DNA of 64,000 nt, taken from the NCBI GenBank assembly GCA_045629005.1, contig JAZQQJ010000082.1, positions 1 to 64,000 of the forward strand, given 5' to 3'. The DNA is from RGIG3528 sp045629005 (GTDB taxonomy: Bacteria; Bacillota; Clostridia; Lachnospirales; Lachnospiraceae). This document shows positions 35,101 to 42,513 of the stretch, in pieces. The stretch's first letter is position 1; each line of letters starts with the position of its first letter. Under the pieces are notes generated by a model. The model saw nothing but the letters and a program-made list of their open reading frames with translations. It ran no database searches and was not told the origin of the DNA. The position numbers and the translations under genes are program-made.

Positions 35101-35941
35101 CGCATACGAAACCGATGATAATCCGATATATGAAAGTGTTCTTGAAGAGCCGGATATCGTTGACGAAATCAATGCCCGTAAGGAGTACGTTTACCCTTAT
35201 TCCGAGCGTGCAAAAGCACCGGTGAAGGTTTCGGTTTCCGAACTCAAGATGATTGCCATTCATGATCTGGAAGAAGAGAAAGCCGTAGAAATACAGCCTG
35301 CGACAAAGGCTGAAGACGGTGTGGCGGAAGCAATTACCGAAGAGACTGCCGGAGAAACTGCCGGAGAAACTGCAGCGTTAAGAAAAGGCAAGGTTTCGGG
35401 TGCGGAGCGAGGCACATTATACCACGAAGTGTTTGAAAAACTCAGGTATACCGGCGATTATTCAAGTAAGGAGGCATGTGAGGCATCGGTTGAAGCAGAT
35501 ATAAAGGATCTGATTTCAAAGGGATATCTCCCTGCAGACATACTTGAAACCGTGAACATGCGAAAGATTTCGGCATTTTGCATAAGCACCATAGGGCAAA
35601 GAATGATTCAGGCTTACAAGAATGGGACACTGTATCGCGAACAGCCCTTTGTGTATGGACTGACCAATTCGGAATTCTGCGAGTTCGCACATGTGAAAAA
35701 GGACACGGATATGGTTATGCTTCAGGGTATTATCGATGCATATATTGATGACGAAGACGGTCTTGTTCTTATAGACTATAAGACCGATAAGGTGTATGCT
35801 GATGCATGTAAGGAACTGACGGAACGCTATAAAGTTCAGCTCGAGCTGTATGCGAGAGCACTTTCAAAGCTCCGCGGAAAGCCTGTAAAAGAAAAAGTTA
35901 TTTACAGTGTGGCAAAAAATGCCGTAGTGGTGCTTGACTGA
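32123..35941 (+). CDS. addA: ATP-dependent helicase/nuclease subunit A
   Basis: UvrD-like helicase subunit of AddAB with a C-terminal RecB-family nuclease. Motif I AAAAGSGKTA is near residue 26, motif II reads MIDEYQDSS, and VRVLYVALTRAKEKL is motif VI. The nuclease motif GIIDAYIDDEDGLVLIDYKTDK is complete (shown here as D-x11-IDYKTDK), so both AddAB nucleases look active. ATG 32123 follows AGGAGGGG; an in-frame GTG at 32096 lies inside addB and is rejected. An acidic linker before the nuclease has a duplicated TAGETAGE unit. The next gene overlaps the stop by one base. Confidence 0.96.
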   Translation: MADIKLTEEQQAVVDARDCSLLVAAAAGSGKTAVLVKRILDKLTNREKPTNLDRLLIVTFTKAAAAEMRERIGKALDKAVEENPDDENLRKQLAMLPNAQISTIDSFCMSVVKENYHSLMIDPGFRIEDESVLELVAEDVLTEYLDEEYEKSTDEFRHLLSSYTSHKDDADVKELILSLYRYADSDPRPEEWLNRAEENYSMNIAESTLPSEVLNEAKRTVSDCRNMCLRAIAIAKTDKGPEPCLKALTSDLQMMDALLLTRDFDSMYESMRDDLSFVTMRGPSKKQYEEGLFSETLTNVVKAVRDDYKKTLSELKESYFACPLSETERIYKATAPAMLELIRLTREFSKRFEAEKADRNAYGFSDVAHFAHRILCRRNENGEEVPTDTARSLAARFDEIMIDEYQDSSFLQEYTLKAVSGEFGGVPNLFMVGDVKQSIYGFRKARPELFNRKYHEFEKAGLHRKIDLSKNFRSRNCVLDSVNAVMSCIMHEDISEIEYDENAALHFGSGAYTEDSDEYATELMLIDSDASEKEVENISRVYDLYERIDSSADEKLSAAKTTAIEREALCVALKIKDMVAKHFQVADGEDENGVKKTRDVKYNDFAVLIRSARGVAEVFTKVFTKLHIPSEAETGTGFFDSTEVRKTLSFLRIIDNPYQDIAFAAVLYSPYVGMNAEEVAELAVKYKPTSGGTLYECARLSAQNGNTKLVRFFELYDMLSEESEYMTVHEVLERLYETSGYKDIVAVQPQGDRRSGNLEQLVDIAKTYENSSFTGVHDFLRYVDRLMAGEKDFGEAAIRVTDGCVHVMTIHKSKGLEFPVVFVCRMGGRFNKSDSKRKLIFDQDFGIGSNYIDVQKRTKQKTLKQSFLQNRKKHTDMAEEVRVLYVALTRAKEKLFMVGSVDKPGDKVRQWQNALSDGSITYSYLDKANTYLDLVSPSVFSGFNESDFDRLNEGAIYLSIRGECGTECFEAPVKVSLIHFDETSAHTQLEGDIAYETDDNPIYESVLEEPDIVDEINARKEYVYPYSERAKAPVKVSVSELKMIAIHDLEEEKAVEIQPATKAEDGVAEAITEETAGETAGETAALRKGKVSGAERGTLYHEVFEKLRYTGDYSSKEACEASVEADIKDLISKGYLPADILETVNMRKISAFCISTIGQRMIQAYKNGTLYREQPFVYGLTNSEFCEFAHVKKDTDMVMLQGIIDAYIDDEDGLVLIDYKTDKVYADACKELTERYKVQLELYARALSKLRGKPVKEKVIYSVAKNAVVVLD

Positions 35942-36684
35942 TGGATGAAGACATTTTATTAACGGTAAAAAAACTTCAGGACCTTGAGAAAAGGTCGTAT
36001 AACAATAACACATTCGAATTCAGCGATTTTCTTACTGTGGCTGAAGCAGGTGAGTTCCGCAGAGTATCAAATGAAGGTGAATTTTTCGGGGGCTATGATT
36101 TGGCTGAACGCAGAATGATTCGATTTGGAAATCCGGAAGATTTTGGATATGATGTGCCGTTTCCGTTGGAATGTGTTAAAATATCACCTGTATCCGAGAA
36201 GTTTTCATCGGCTGTTTCACATCGTGATTTTCTTGGTGCTGTAATGAACCTTGGACTTGAACGGCGCGTGTTCGGTGATATTCTCGTTAAAGACAAATGT
36301 GCGTATATGTTCTGTGAGGAACATATTGTTGACTACCTTATTGAAAATCTGATTTCTGTGGGACGAAATCAGGTGAGTGTCAGCAGAACTGTATTTCCTG
36401 CCGAAAGCTTTGAGAGCGAAAAGCAAAGGCTTCAGATTCAGGTCAGTTCGCCACGCGCAGATGCAATTGTTGCCCATGTGTGTAAGCTCGCCAGGGGAAA
36501 TGTTGCACCGCTTTTTTCAAAACAGCTTGTTCAGCTTAACGGAGCGATTCTTGAGCGAACCGACAAGCTTTTGAAGGAAGGAGACATCTTTTCTGTCAGA
36601 GGATATGGAAAGTTTGTCGTAGGTGAAACGTTGGGCGTGTCAAAAAAGGGCAAAGACAATATGGTGGTATATAAATACTGCTAG
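35941..36684 (+). CDS. YlmH-like S4-domain RNA-binding protein
   Basis: A 247-residue protein. The N-terminal two-thirds match the YlmH layout, with GYDLAERRMIRFG, FLGAVMNLGLERRVFGDI and PAESFESEKQRLQIQVSS-like segments. An S4 RNA-binding domain follows from about residue 175 (LARGNVAPLFSKQLVQLNG...LLKEGDIFSVRGYGKF). In Firmicutes YlmH-type proteins associate with stalled large ribosomal subunits in quality control; in many genomes they lie in the division cluster, here instead coupled to addA by a one-base overlap (TGATG). Family call from motifs; the role is recalled, not shown. Confidence 0.85.
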   Translation: MDEDILLTVKKLQDLEKRSYNNNTFEFSDFLTVAEAGEFRRVSNEGEFFGGYDLAERRMIRFGNPEDFGYDVPFPLECVKISPVSEKFSSAVSHRDFLGAVMNLGLERRVFGDILVKDKCAYMFCEEHIVDYLIENLISVGRNQVSVSRTVFPAESFESEKQRLQIQVSSPRADAIVAHVCKLARGNVAPLFSKQLVQLNGAILERTDKLLKEGDIFSVRGYGKFVVGETLGVSKKGKDNMVVYKYC

Positions 36685-36701
36685 AGTAGAGGAGAGGTAG
36701 A

Positions 36702-38168
36702 ATGGAAAAGACAAAACAGGACAAAAAGAATTTGATTTATTATCCTTTGGGGACGGTAGGACGTGATATGGTTTATTCACTTATCACAGGTTTCCTGCTC
36801 ACATTCATATTGTTCACAAGAAATCTTACTACGGGACAGCTGGCAGCGGTTACCGGAATAATGGTTTTCGCAAGGGTATTCGATGCTTTGAACGATCCCA
36901 TTATGGGAAACATCATCGAAGGAACACGTACAAAGTGGGGCAAGTTTAAGCCGTGGTTCCTTGCAGGATGCATTACAACAAGCTTTGTTATTTTCTTTAC
37001 ATTCAATTCAAAGCTTCAGGGATGGCCTTTTATCATCTTCTTTGGATGTATGTATATTGCTTTTTCAATTACCTATACAATGAGCGACATTTCTTATTGG
37101 GGCATGATTCCGGCACTTTCTTCGAACGCTGACATGAGAAACCAGCTTACAAGCCGTGCAACTCTTTTTGCAGGTATCGGCGGAACTGCCGCATCAATTT
37201 TCATTCCTATGCTTACCGCAGGAGATAAGGCAATTGGCGGTAATGCGCAGAGTGCATACGGTGCAGTTGCTCTTGTCATTGCAATTCTTGTTCCGATTTT
37301 CGGTATTTTTACACTTATCGGTGTTCAGGAAAAGAAGGTCGCAACTGATGCAGCTACAAAGGAAAAGATTAGTGTTAAGCACATTATCAAGGTGTTTGCC
37401 GGTAATGACCAGCTTCGCTGGATGGCAGTAATATTCCTTATTCAGGAAGTCGGAAACGGACTTATTAACGGAGGCCTCGGTGCAACCTACGTCTATTTTG
37501 AATTCGGTTACGATGGCGGTCTGTATTCTCTTTTCACAACCATCGGTATGGCAGCAACCGCATTCCTTATGATTTTCTATCCGATGATTTCCAGAAAAAT
37601 CAACAGAAAGAAACTCATGGGAATTATGCTTGTTATTTCTGCTGTGGGCTATGCACTTATGCTCATTTCAGGCATTGCTCTTCCCTACGGCATAAAGTTC
37701 CCTGCACTTACAGTGGGCTATATGTTCGGAAACTTCGGAAACTACTGCTTCTACCTTGTTATGATGATTTCAATCATGAACACTGTAGAGTACAACGAAT
37801 ACAAATTTGGTGCACGTGAAGAGGGTATCATTACATCTCTTCGTCCGTTCGTTACAAAGATGGCATCGGCGCTTACAGTGCTTATTACATCCGGAATTTA
37901 CATGATTCTTGGGGTTACCGATTTTACAAACAAGATTGCTGATTTTGAAAATATGGCTTCAAGAGGAGAAATCGGAGATGCAGAGAAGTTAAACGGAATT
38001 ACAGCGGTTATTTCCTCCGTTACAGGCGGAAAGACACTTGGACTCCTGATCTGTATGGCAATTCTCCCTGCTCTTCATATGACAATTTCTTATATTCTCT
38101 ACAAGAAGAAATATACGCTTGATGAAGAAGAATACGAGAGAATCTGTAAAGAAGTCGGAGAAGCTTAA
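36702..38168 (+). CDS. GPH family (glycoside-pentoside-hexuronide) cation symporter
   Basis: A 488-residue, twelve-segment MFS-type transporter. The early loop ARVFDALNDPIMGNIIEGTRTKWGKFKPW (in part: RVFDALNDPIMGNIIEG) is the GPH signature, with YYPLGTVGRDMVYS at the start. It should import a sugar or glycoside with Na+ or H+. Substrate cannot be told. Nearest related enzymes are the GH127 at 48 kb and KDPG aldolase at 14.8 kb; neighbours give no direct hint. Good GAGGAGAGG ribosome site. Confidence 0.88.
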   Translation: MEKTKQDKKNLIYYPLGTVGRDMVYSLITGFLLTFILFTRNLTTGQLAAVTGIMVFARVFDALNDPIMGNIIEGTRTKWGKFKPWFLAGCITTSFVIFFTFNSKLQGWPFIIFFGCMYIAFSITYTMSDISYWGMIPALSSNADMRNQLTSRATLFAGIGGTAASIFIPMLTAGDKAIGGNAQSAYGAVALVIAILVPIFGIFTLIGVQEKKVATDAATKEKISVKHIIKVFAGNDQLRWMAVIFLIQEVGNGLINGGLGATYVYFEFGYDGGLYSLFTTIGMAATAFLMIFYPMISRKINRKKLMGIMLVISAVGYALMLISGIALPYGIKFPALTVGYMFGNFGNYCFYLVMMISIMNTVEYNEYKFGAREEGIITSLRPFVTKMASALTVLITSGIYMILGVTDFTNKIADFENMASRGEIGDAEKLNGITAVISSVTGGKTLGLLICMAILPALHMTISYILYKKKYTLDEEEYERICKEVGEA

Positions 38169-38173
38169 ATTTT

Positions 38174-38194
38174 ACTGCCGCGATTATCGGCAGT
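38174..38194. terminator. Hairpin after the GPH transporter
   Basis: ACTGCCG (38174-38180) and CGGCAGT (38188-38194) form a 7-bp stem around CGATTAT. Only a short T-rich tract follows, so termination may be partial. Confidence 0.45.
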
Positions 38195-38212
38195 TCATTT
38201 GGGAGGGTTATT

Positions 38213-39076
38213 ATGGGTAGAAAGTTTGGAGACAGAAAAGACGGCAGGCTTATAAGAGAACTTGATTCGTTGCATTTTGTAACGGGAGTTATTTACCCGA
38301 ACCGTTGTGACAATGAAGCTTTCATAAGTGAGACAATCGATCTTACAAACCTTAATGAGTTTCTGAAAAAGAAGAATGCTGACAATCCGGACTATAAGTA
38401 CAATTTGTTTCAGTGCATTCTTACCGCACTTGTAAGAACTATTACTTTACGTGAAAAGCTTAACCGCTTTATAGCAAATGACAATTTCTACCAGAGAAAC
38501 GAGGTATCGGCGTCGTTTGTAGTTAAGAAGCAGTTTGCTGACAATGGAGCTGAGGCCCTTGCGTTCCTTCACACAAAGCCTGACAATAATCTGGATTCTA
38601 TTCATGAATACATTCGCAAGCAGGTTATGGAATGCCGTTCGGACAAGGTTGACTCTTCCACAAATGCCATGGACATTTTCAACAAGATGCCCAGATGGTT
38701 CAGCAAATTCGTTATTCACGTAATGATGTGGGTTGAACGCCATGGCTGGATTCCTCAGTCACTTGTTGCAACCGATCCTTATTATTCCTCCGTAGTCCTT
38801 TCAAATCTTGGTTCTATCGGAATGAAGAGTGGTTATCATCATCTTACGAACTGGGGCACCTGTTCCATGATTTGTCTTATCGGACAGATGAAGGACAGGC
38901 CGTTCTATGATGAAAACGGAATCGTTACGATGAAGCCTTCAGTTGATATCGGAATTACCCTTGATGAACGCGTGGCTGACGGCTATTACTATTCAAAGAG
39001 TGTGAAGCTTTTAAAGAAACTGCTTGAAAATCCGGAGCTTCTTGATGAGCCCCTGAACAAGGAGGTTGAAATCTGA
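38213..39076 (+). CDS. E2/chloramphenicol-acetyltransferase-fold protein with altered catalytic motif
   Basis: A 287-residue protein of the 2-oxoacid-dehydrogenase acyltransferase / CAT superfamily. It lacks lipoyl and E3-binding domains, so it is a catalytic domain only. The usual DHRxxDG site reads DERVADG (E252, D256): the catalytic His is replaced by Glu. Otherwise the trimer-forming segments (YNLFQCILTALVRTI, VVLSNLGSIGMKSGYHH) are intact. Its stop overlaps the start of the AMP-forming synthetase by one base, a pairing I have seen in Lachnospiraceae, so it may bind or transfer the acyl-CoA made there. Function unknown. Confidence 0.75.
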   Translation: MGRKFGDRKDGRLIRELDSLHFVTGVIYPNRCDNEAFISETIDLTNLNEFLKKKNADNPDYKYNLFQCILTALVRTITLREKLNRFIANDNFYQRNEVSASFVVKKQFADNGAEALAFLHTKPDNNLDSIHEYIRKQVMECRSDKVDSSTNAMDIFNKMPRWFSKFVIHVMMWVERHGWIPQSLVATDPYYSSVVLSNLGSIGMKSGYHHLTNWGTCSMICLIGQMKDRPFYDENGIVTMKPSVDIGITLDERVADGYYYSKSVKLLKKLLENPELLDEPLNKEVEI

Positions 39077-40824
39077 TGGCCATTACAGCGAAAACTCCGT
39101 GGATTAAAAATCTTGGAGATATGCCCGCAACACTTGAATATTTTGAAGGCTCAATGTTTGACATGCTGAACTTTGTTGCTGAAAAGTACCCCGATTACAT
39201 AGCATTCCGATTCATGGGAAAGGAAACAAAATACAAAGAGATGATTGCCAAAATCCGTCAATGTGCGAAGGCACTCCGCACAATAGGTGTCGGACAGGGC
39301 GACAGGGTTACGATAGCAATGCCGAACTGTCCTCAGGCAGTATTCATGTTTTATGCGGTTAACCTTATCGGTGGCATTGCAAACATGGTTCACCCTCTTT
39401 CGAGCGAAAAGGAACTTGAGTTTTATATAAACGATTCAAAGAGTGTTACAGTTGTGACGCTCGACCAATTCTACCATAAGTTTGAGGCAATTCGTGAGAA
39501 TACGTGTTGTGTAAACATAATTATTGCGCAGATTAAGGACGAGCTTTCAAAGCCCATAAAAGTTGGCTATATGCTTACCGAAGGCCGCAAAATCAAGAAG
39601 ATTCCCGATGATGCTCCTGTAATTATGTGGGATAAATTTATGCAGCTTGCAAAGTGCTGCTTCTACAACTATGAAGCAAAGGGACAGTCGGACGGCCCTG
39701 CCGCAATCCTCTATTCCGGAGGTACGACAGGCACGACGAAGGGTATACTTCTTTCTAATAAAAACTTTAATGCACTCAGTTCGCAGGTCATTGCTGCAAA
39801 CCCGATGTTCCGTCCGGGCGACAAGATGCTTGCCGCAATGCCTCTGTTCCATGGCTTTGGCCTTGGCGTGTGCATTCATACAATGCTTTCGCAGGGCGGT
39901 GAATGCATACTTATTCCCCGCTTTACAGCAAAGAGCTACGGTAAGCAGATTACAAAGCACAAGTGCAACTTTATAGCAGGCGTTCCCACGCTTTACGAAG
40001 CACTGCTTCGCCTTGAAGATATGGAAAAGGCCGATCTTTCAAGCCTTAAGGGCGTATTCTCCGGTGGCGATTCGCTTTCGGTTGAGCTTAAAAAGAAATT
40101 CGATAAATTCCTTTACGACCATAAGGCATCCATTCAGGTGCGTGAAGGCTATGGCACGACGGAAACCGTTACTGCATGCTGTCTTACACCGCCACATATG
40201 TTCAAAGAAGGAAGTATCGGTCTTCCTTTTGCAGACACATATATTAAGATTGTTAAGCCGGGAACCGACGAGGAACTTCCTTACGGCGAAGAGGGCGAAA
40301 TTCTTCTCGCAGGACCGACCGTTATGCAGGAATACGTTAATCATCCTGATGAAACTGCCGCAACGCTTCGCGACCATGCCGACGGTCTTCGCTGGGTATA
40401 TACGGGCGACCTCGGATACATGGATGAGGAAGGCTTCATTTATTTCAAGGGCCGTAGCAAACGAATGATTATTACGTCAGGCTACAATGTTTATCCTGCC
40501 CAGCTCGAAAACATTTTTGATGCCCATGAGGATGTTCTTATGAGCTGTGTAATAGGCATTCCGGACAAGCTCAAGATGCAGAGAGTAAAAGTGTTTATTG
40601 TTCCTAAGCCGGGAGTTGAGCCTAATGAAGAAACACGTGAACGCATAAGGGAATATGCATCAAAGAATATTGCAAAGTATGCAATGCCCAAAGAAATCGA
40701 ATTCCGTGAACAGCTTCCCAAAACTCTTGTCGGTAAGGTTGCTTACAGACAGCTTGAGGAAGAGGAACTTACAAAAATCAAGGCAGCAGAGCAAGCACCG
40801 GCAGAGCAAGCGCCAGCAAAATAA
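39076..40824 (+). CDS. AMP-forming acyl-CoA synthetase
   Basis: A 582-residue member of the ANL superfamily. The ATP loop reads YSGGTTGTTKG, followed by EGYGTTETV and the hinge YTGDLGYMDEEGFIYFKGRSKRMI (in part: YTGDLGYMDEEGFIYFKG), with the C-terminal GKVAYRQLEEEEL region. It should convert a carboxylic acid, ATP and CoA to acyl-CoA. It is translationally coupled to the E2-like gene. The C-terminal tail ends in a short EQAPA repeat cut by a stop that lies within a longer 15-bp DNA repeat. Confidence 0.88.
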   Translation: MAITAKTPWIKNLGDMPATLEYFEGSMFDMLNFVAEKYPDYIAFRFMGKETKYKEMIAKIRQCAKALRTIGVGQGDRVTIAMPNCPQAVFMFYAVNLIGGIANMVHPLSSEKELEFYINDSKSVTVVTLDQFYHKFEAIRENTCCVNIIIAQIKDELSKPIKVGYMLTEGRKIKKIPDDAPVIMWDKFMQLAKCCFYNYEAKGQSDGPAAILYSGGTTGTTKGILLSNKNFNALSSQVIAANPMFRPGDKMLAAMPLFHGFGLGVCIHTMLSQGGECILIPRFTAKSYGKQITKHKCNFIAGVPTLYEALLRLEDMEKADLSSLKGVFSGGDSLSVELKKKFDKFLYDHKASIQVREGYGTTETVTACCLTPPHMFKEGSIGLPFADTYIKIVKPGTDEELPYGEEGEILLAGPTVMQEYVNHPDETAATLRDHADGLRWVYTGDLGYMDEEGFIYFKGRSKRMIITSGYNVYPAQLENIFDAHEDVLMSCVIGIPDKLKMQRVKVFIVPKPGVEPNEETRERIREYASKNIAKYAMPKEIEFREQLPKTLVGKVAYRQLEEEELTKIKAAEQAPAEQAPAK

Positions 40825-40848
40825 GCGTCAGCAGAACAAGCGTCAGCA
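40786..40848. repeat. 15-bp tandem repeat spanning a stop codon
   Basis: Four units of the form GCAGAGCAAGCGCCA run from the end of the synthetase gene past its stop. In the third unit CAA has become TAA (40822-40824), which ends the protein; the frame stays open for ten more codons to TAA at 40855. Confidence 0.75.
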
Positions 40849-40926
40849 TCCGAATAACCTTAACCTTCAGGGCCTTACATGCAATGTCCGGAATAAGGTG
40901 CAGGCGGATTAATTAACAATTTTCTT

Positions 40927-40955
40927 TTGACATGAGGCGTTTTTAGGCGTATTAT
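40927..40955 (+). promoter_or_regulatory. Strong sigma-A-type promoter for gltX
   Basis: TTGACA at 40927-40932, 17-bp spacer, TATTAT at 40950-40955. The leader contains a 6-bp hairpin, GATGTC (40983-40988) with GACATC (41002-41007). Confidence 0.85.
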
Positions 40956-41034
40956 GTCACAACAAAATATATGAATTACAGAGATGTCGTTTGGTTACGG
41001 AGACATCCTGTTATAAAATTTGGAGGTACTAAAA

Positions 41035-42513
41035 ATGGCAAAAGTACGTACACGTTACGCTCCGAGCCCTACGGGAAAGATGCATGTCGGCAATCTTCGT
41101 ACAGCTCTTTATGAGTTCCTTGTTGCAAGACACGAGGGCGGTGACTTTATCTTCAGAATTGAGGATACAGACCAGGGACGTTTCGTAGAAGGTGCAACAG
41201 ACTTCATTTACAGGGTAATGAAAAAGACAGGTCTTGAGTATGACGAGGGACCTGATAAGGATAAGGGCTTCGGACCATACGTTCAGTCAGAACGTGTTAA
41301 GAGCGGCCTTTACATGGAATATGCAAAGCAGCTTGTTGAAAAAGGAGAAGCATATTACTGCTTCTGTACAAAAGAGCGTCTGGACTCTTTAAAGACTCCC
41401 GCAAATGCAGCAGCTGAGGATGGAGAAGAGGGCGGAAAGGAAATCCGTAAGTACGATAAGCACTGCCTTTCTCTTTCAAAAGAGGAAGTTCAGAAAAATC
41501 TCGATGCAGGTATGCCTTTCGTTATCCGCCAGAACATTCCCACAGAGGGAACAACTACATTCACTGATGTTAATTACGGTGCAATCACAGTTAATAACGA
41601 TGAGCTTGATGACATGATTCTCATTAAGTCCGACGGCTTCCCTACATACAATTTCGCAAACGTTGTAGATGACCATCTCATGCATATTACACACGTTGTA
41701 AGAGGTAATGAGTATCTTTCGTCCACACCGAAGTATACACGTCTTTACAATGCTTTCGGATGGGAGGAGCCGGTATACATCCATCTTCCTCTTGTTACAA
41801 ATGAGGAACACCAGAAACTTTCAAAGAGAAGCGGTCATGCAAACTTTGAGGACCTTGAGGACCAGGGCTTCCTTCCTGAGTGTATAGTAAACTTCATAGC
41901 TCTTCTTGGCTGGAGTTCAGGCACAGAGAAAGAAATTTTCTCCCTTCAGGAGCTTATCGAAGCCTTCGATTACCATCACATCAACAAGGCACCTGCCGTA
42001 TTTGATATGACAAAGCTTCGCTGGATGAACGGTGAGTACATCAAGGCAATGGCAGACGACAGATATCTTGAGTTTGCACTTCCTAAGGTTAAAGAAGTTG
42101 TAACAAAGGATTACGATCTTACAAAGATTGCAATGCTTGTTAAGACGAGAATTGAAACATTCTGTGATATTGCGGAGAAGATTGATTTCTTCGAGGAGCT
42201 TCCTGAGTACGATACAGAGATGTACGTTCACAAGAAGATGAAGACAACAAAGGAAAGTTCACTTGAAGTTCTTAAGGATCTTCTTCCGAGACTTGAGGAG
42301 CTTAACGATTATTCCGTTGCAGGCGTTGAGGGCGTACTTATGGGATACATCGCTGAGAAGGAGATTAAGAACGGTCAGGGCTTATGGCCTGTGAGAACAG
42401 CTGTTTCGGGAAAACAGATGACTCCGGGTGGCGCATACGAGATTATGGAGATTCTCGGTAAGGAAGAGAGCCTTCGTCGTATCCGCAAGGCAATTGAAAT
42501 GTTAGGGGAATAA
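41035..42513 (+). CDS. gltX: Glutamate-tRNA ligase
   Basis: Charges tRNA-Glu (and in many Firmicutes tRNA-Gln, for later amidation). The 492-residue class I synthetase has the HIGH-type motif in PSPTGKMHVGN and the KMSKS-type motif in KLSKRSG. ATG 41035 follows TTGGAGG at the correct distance; an in-frame TTG at 41020 overlaps that site. An Ala/Glu-rich insertion near residue 125 (ANAAAEDGEEGGKE) is unusual but in frame. UvrD-type helicase gene starts directly after its stop. Confidence 0.96.
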   Translation: MAKVRTRYAPSPTGKMHVGNLRTALYEFLVARHEGGDFIFRIEDTDQGRFVEGATDFIYRVMKKTGLEYDEGPDKDKGFGPYVQSERVKSGLYMEYAKQLVEKGEAYYCFCTKERLDSLKTPANAAAEDGEEGGKEIRKYDKHCLSLSKEEVQKNLDAGMPFVIRQNIPTEGTTTFTDVNYGAITVNNDELDDMILIKSDGFPTYNFANVVDDHLMHITHVVRGNEYLSSTPKYTRLYNAFGWEEPVYIHLPLVTNEEHQKLSKRSGHANFEDLEDQGFLPECIVNFIALLGWSSGTEKEIFSLQELIEAFDYHHINKAPAVFDMTKLRWMNGEYIKAMADDRYLEFALPKVKEVVTKDYDLTKIAMLVKTRIETFCDIAEKIDFFEELPEYDTEMYVHKKMKTTKESSLEVLKDLLPRLEELNDYSVAGVEGVLMGYIAEKEIKNGQGLWPVRTAVSGKQMTPGGAYEIMEILGKEESLRRIRKAIEMLGE

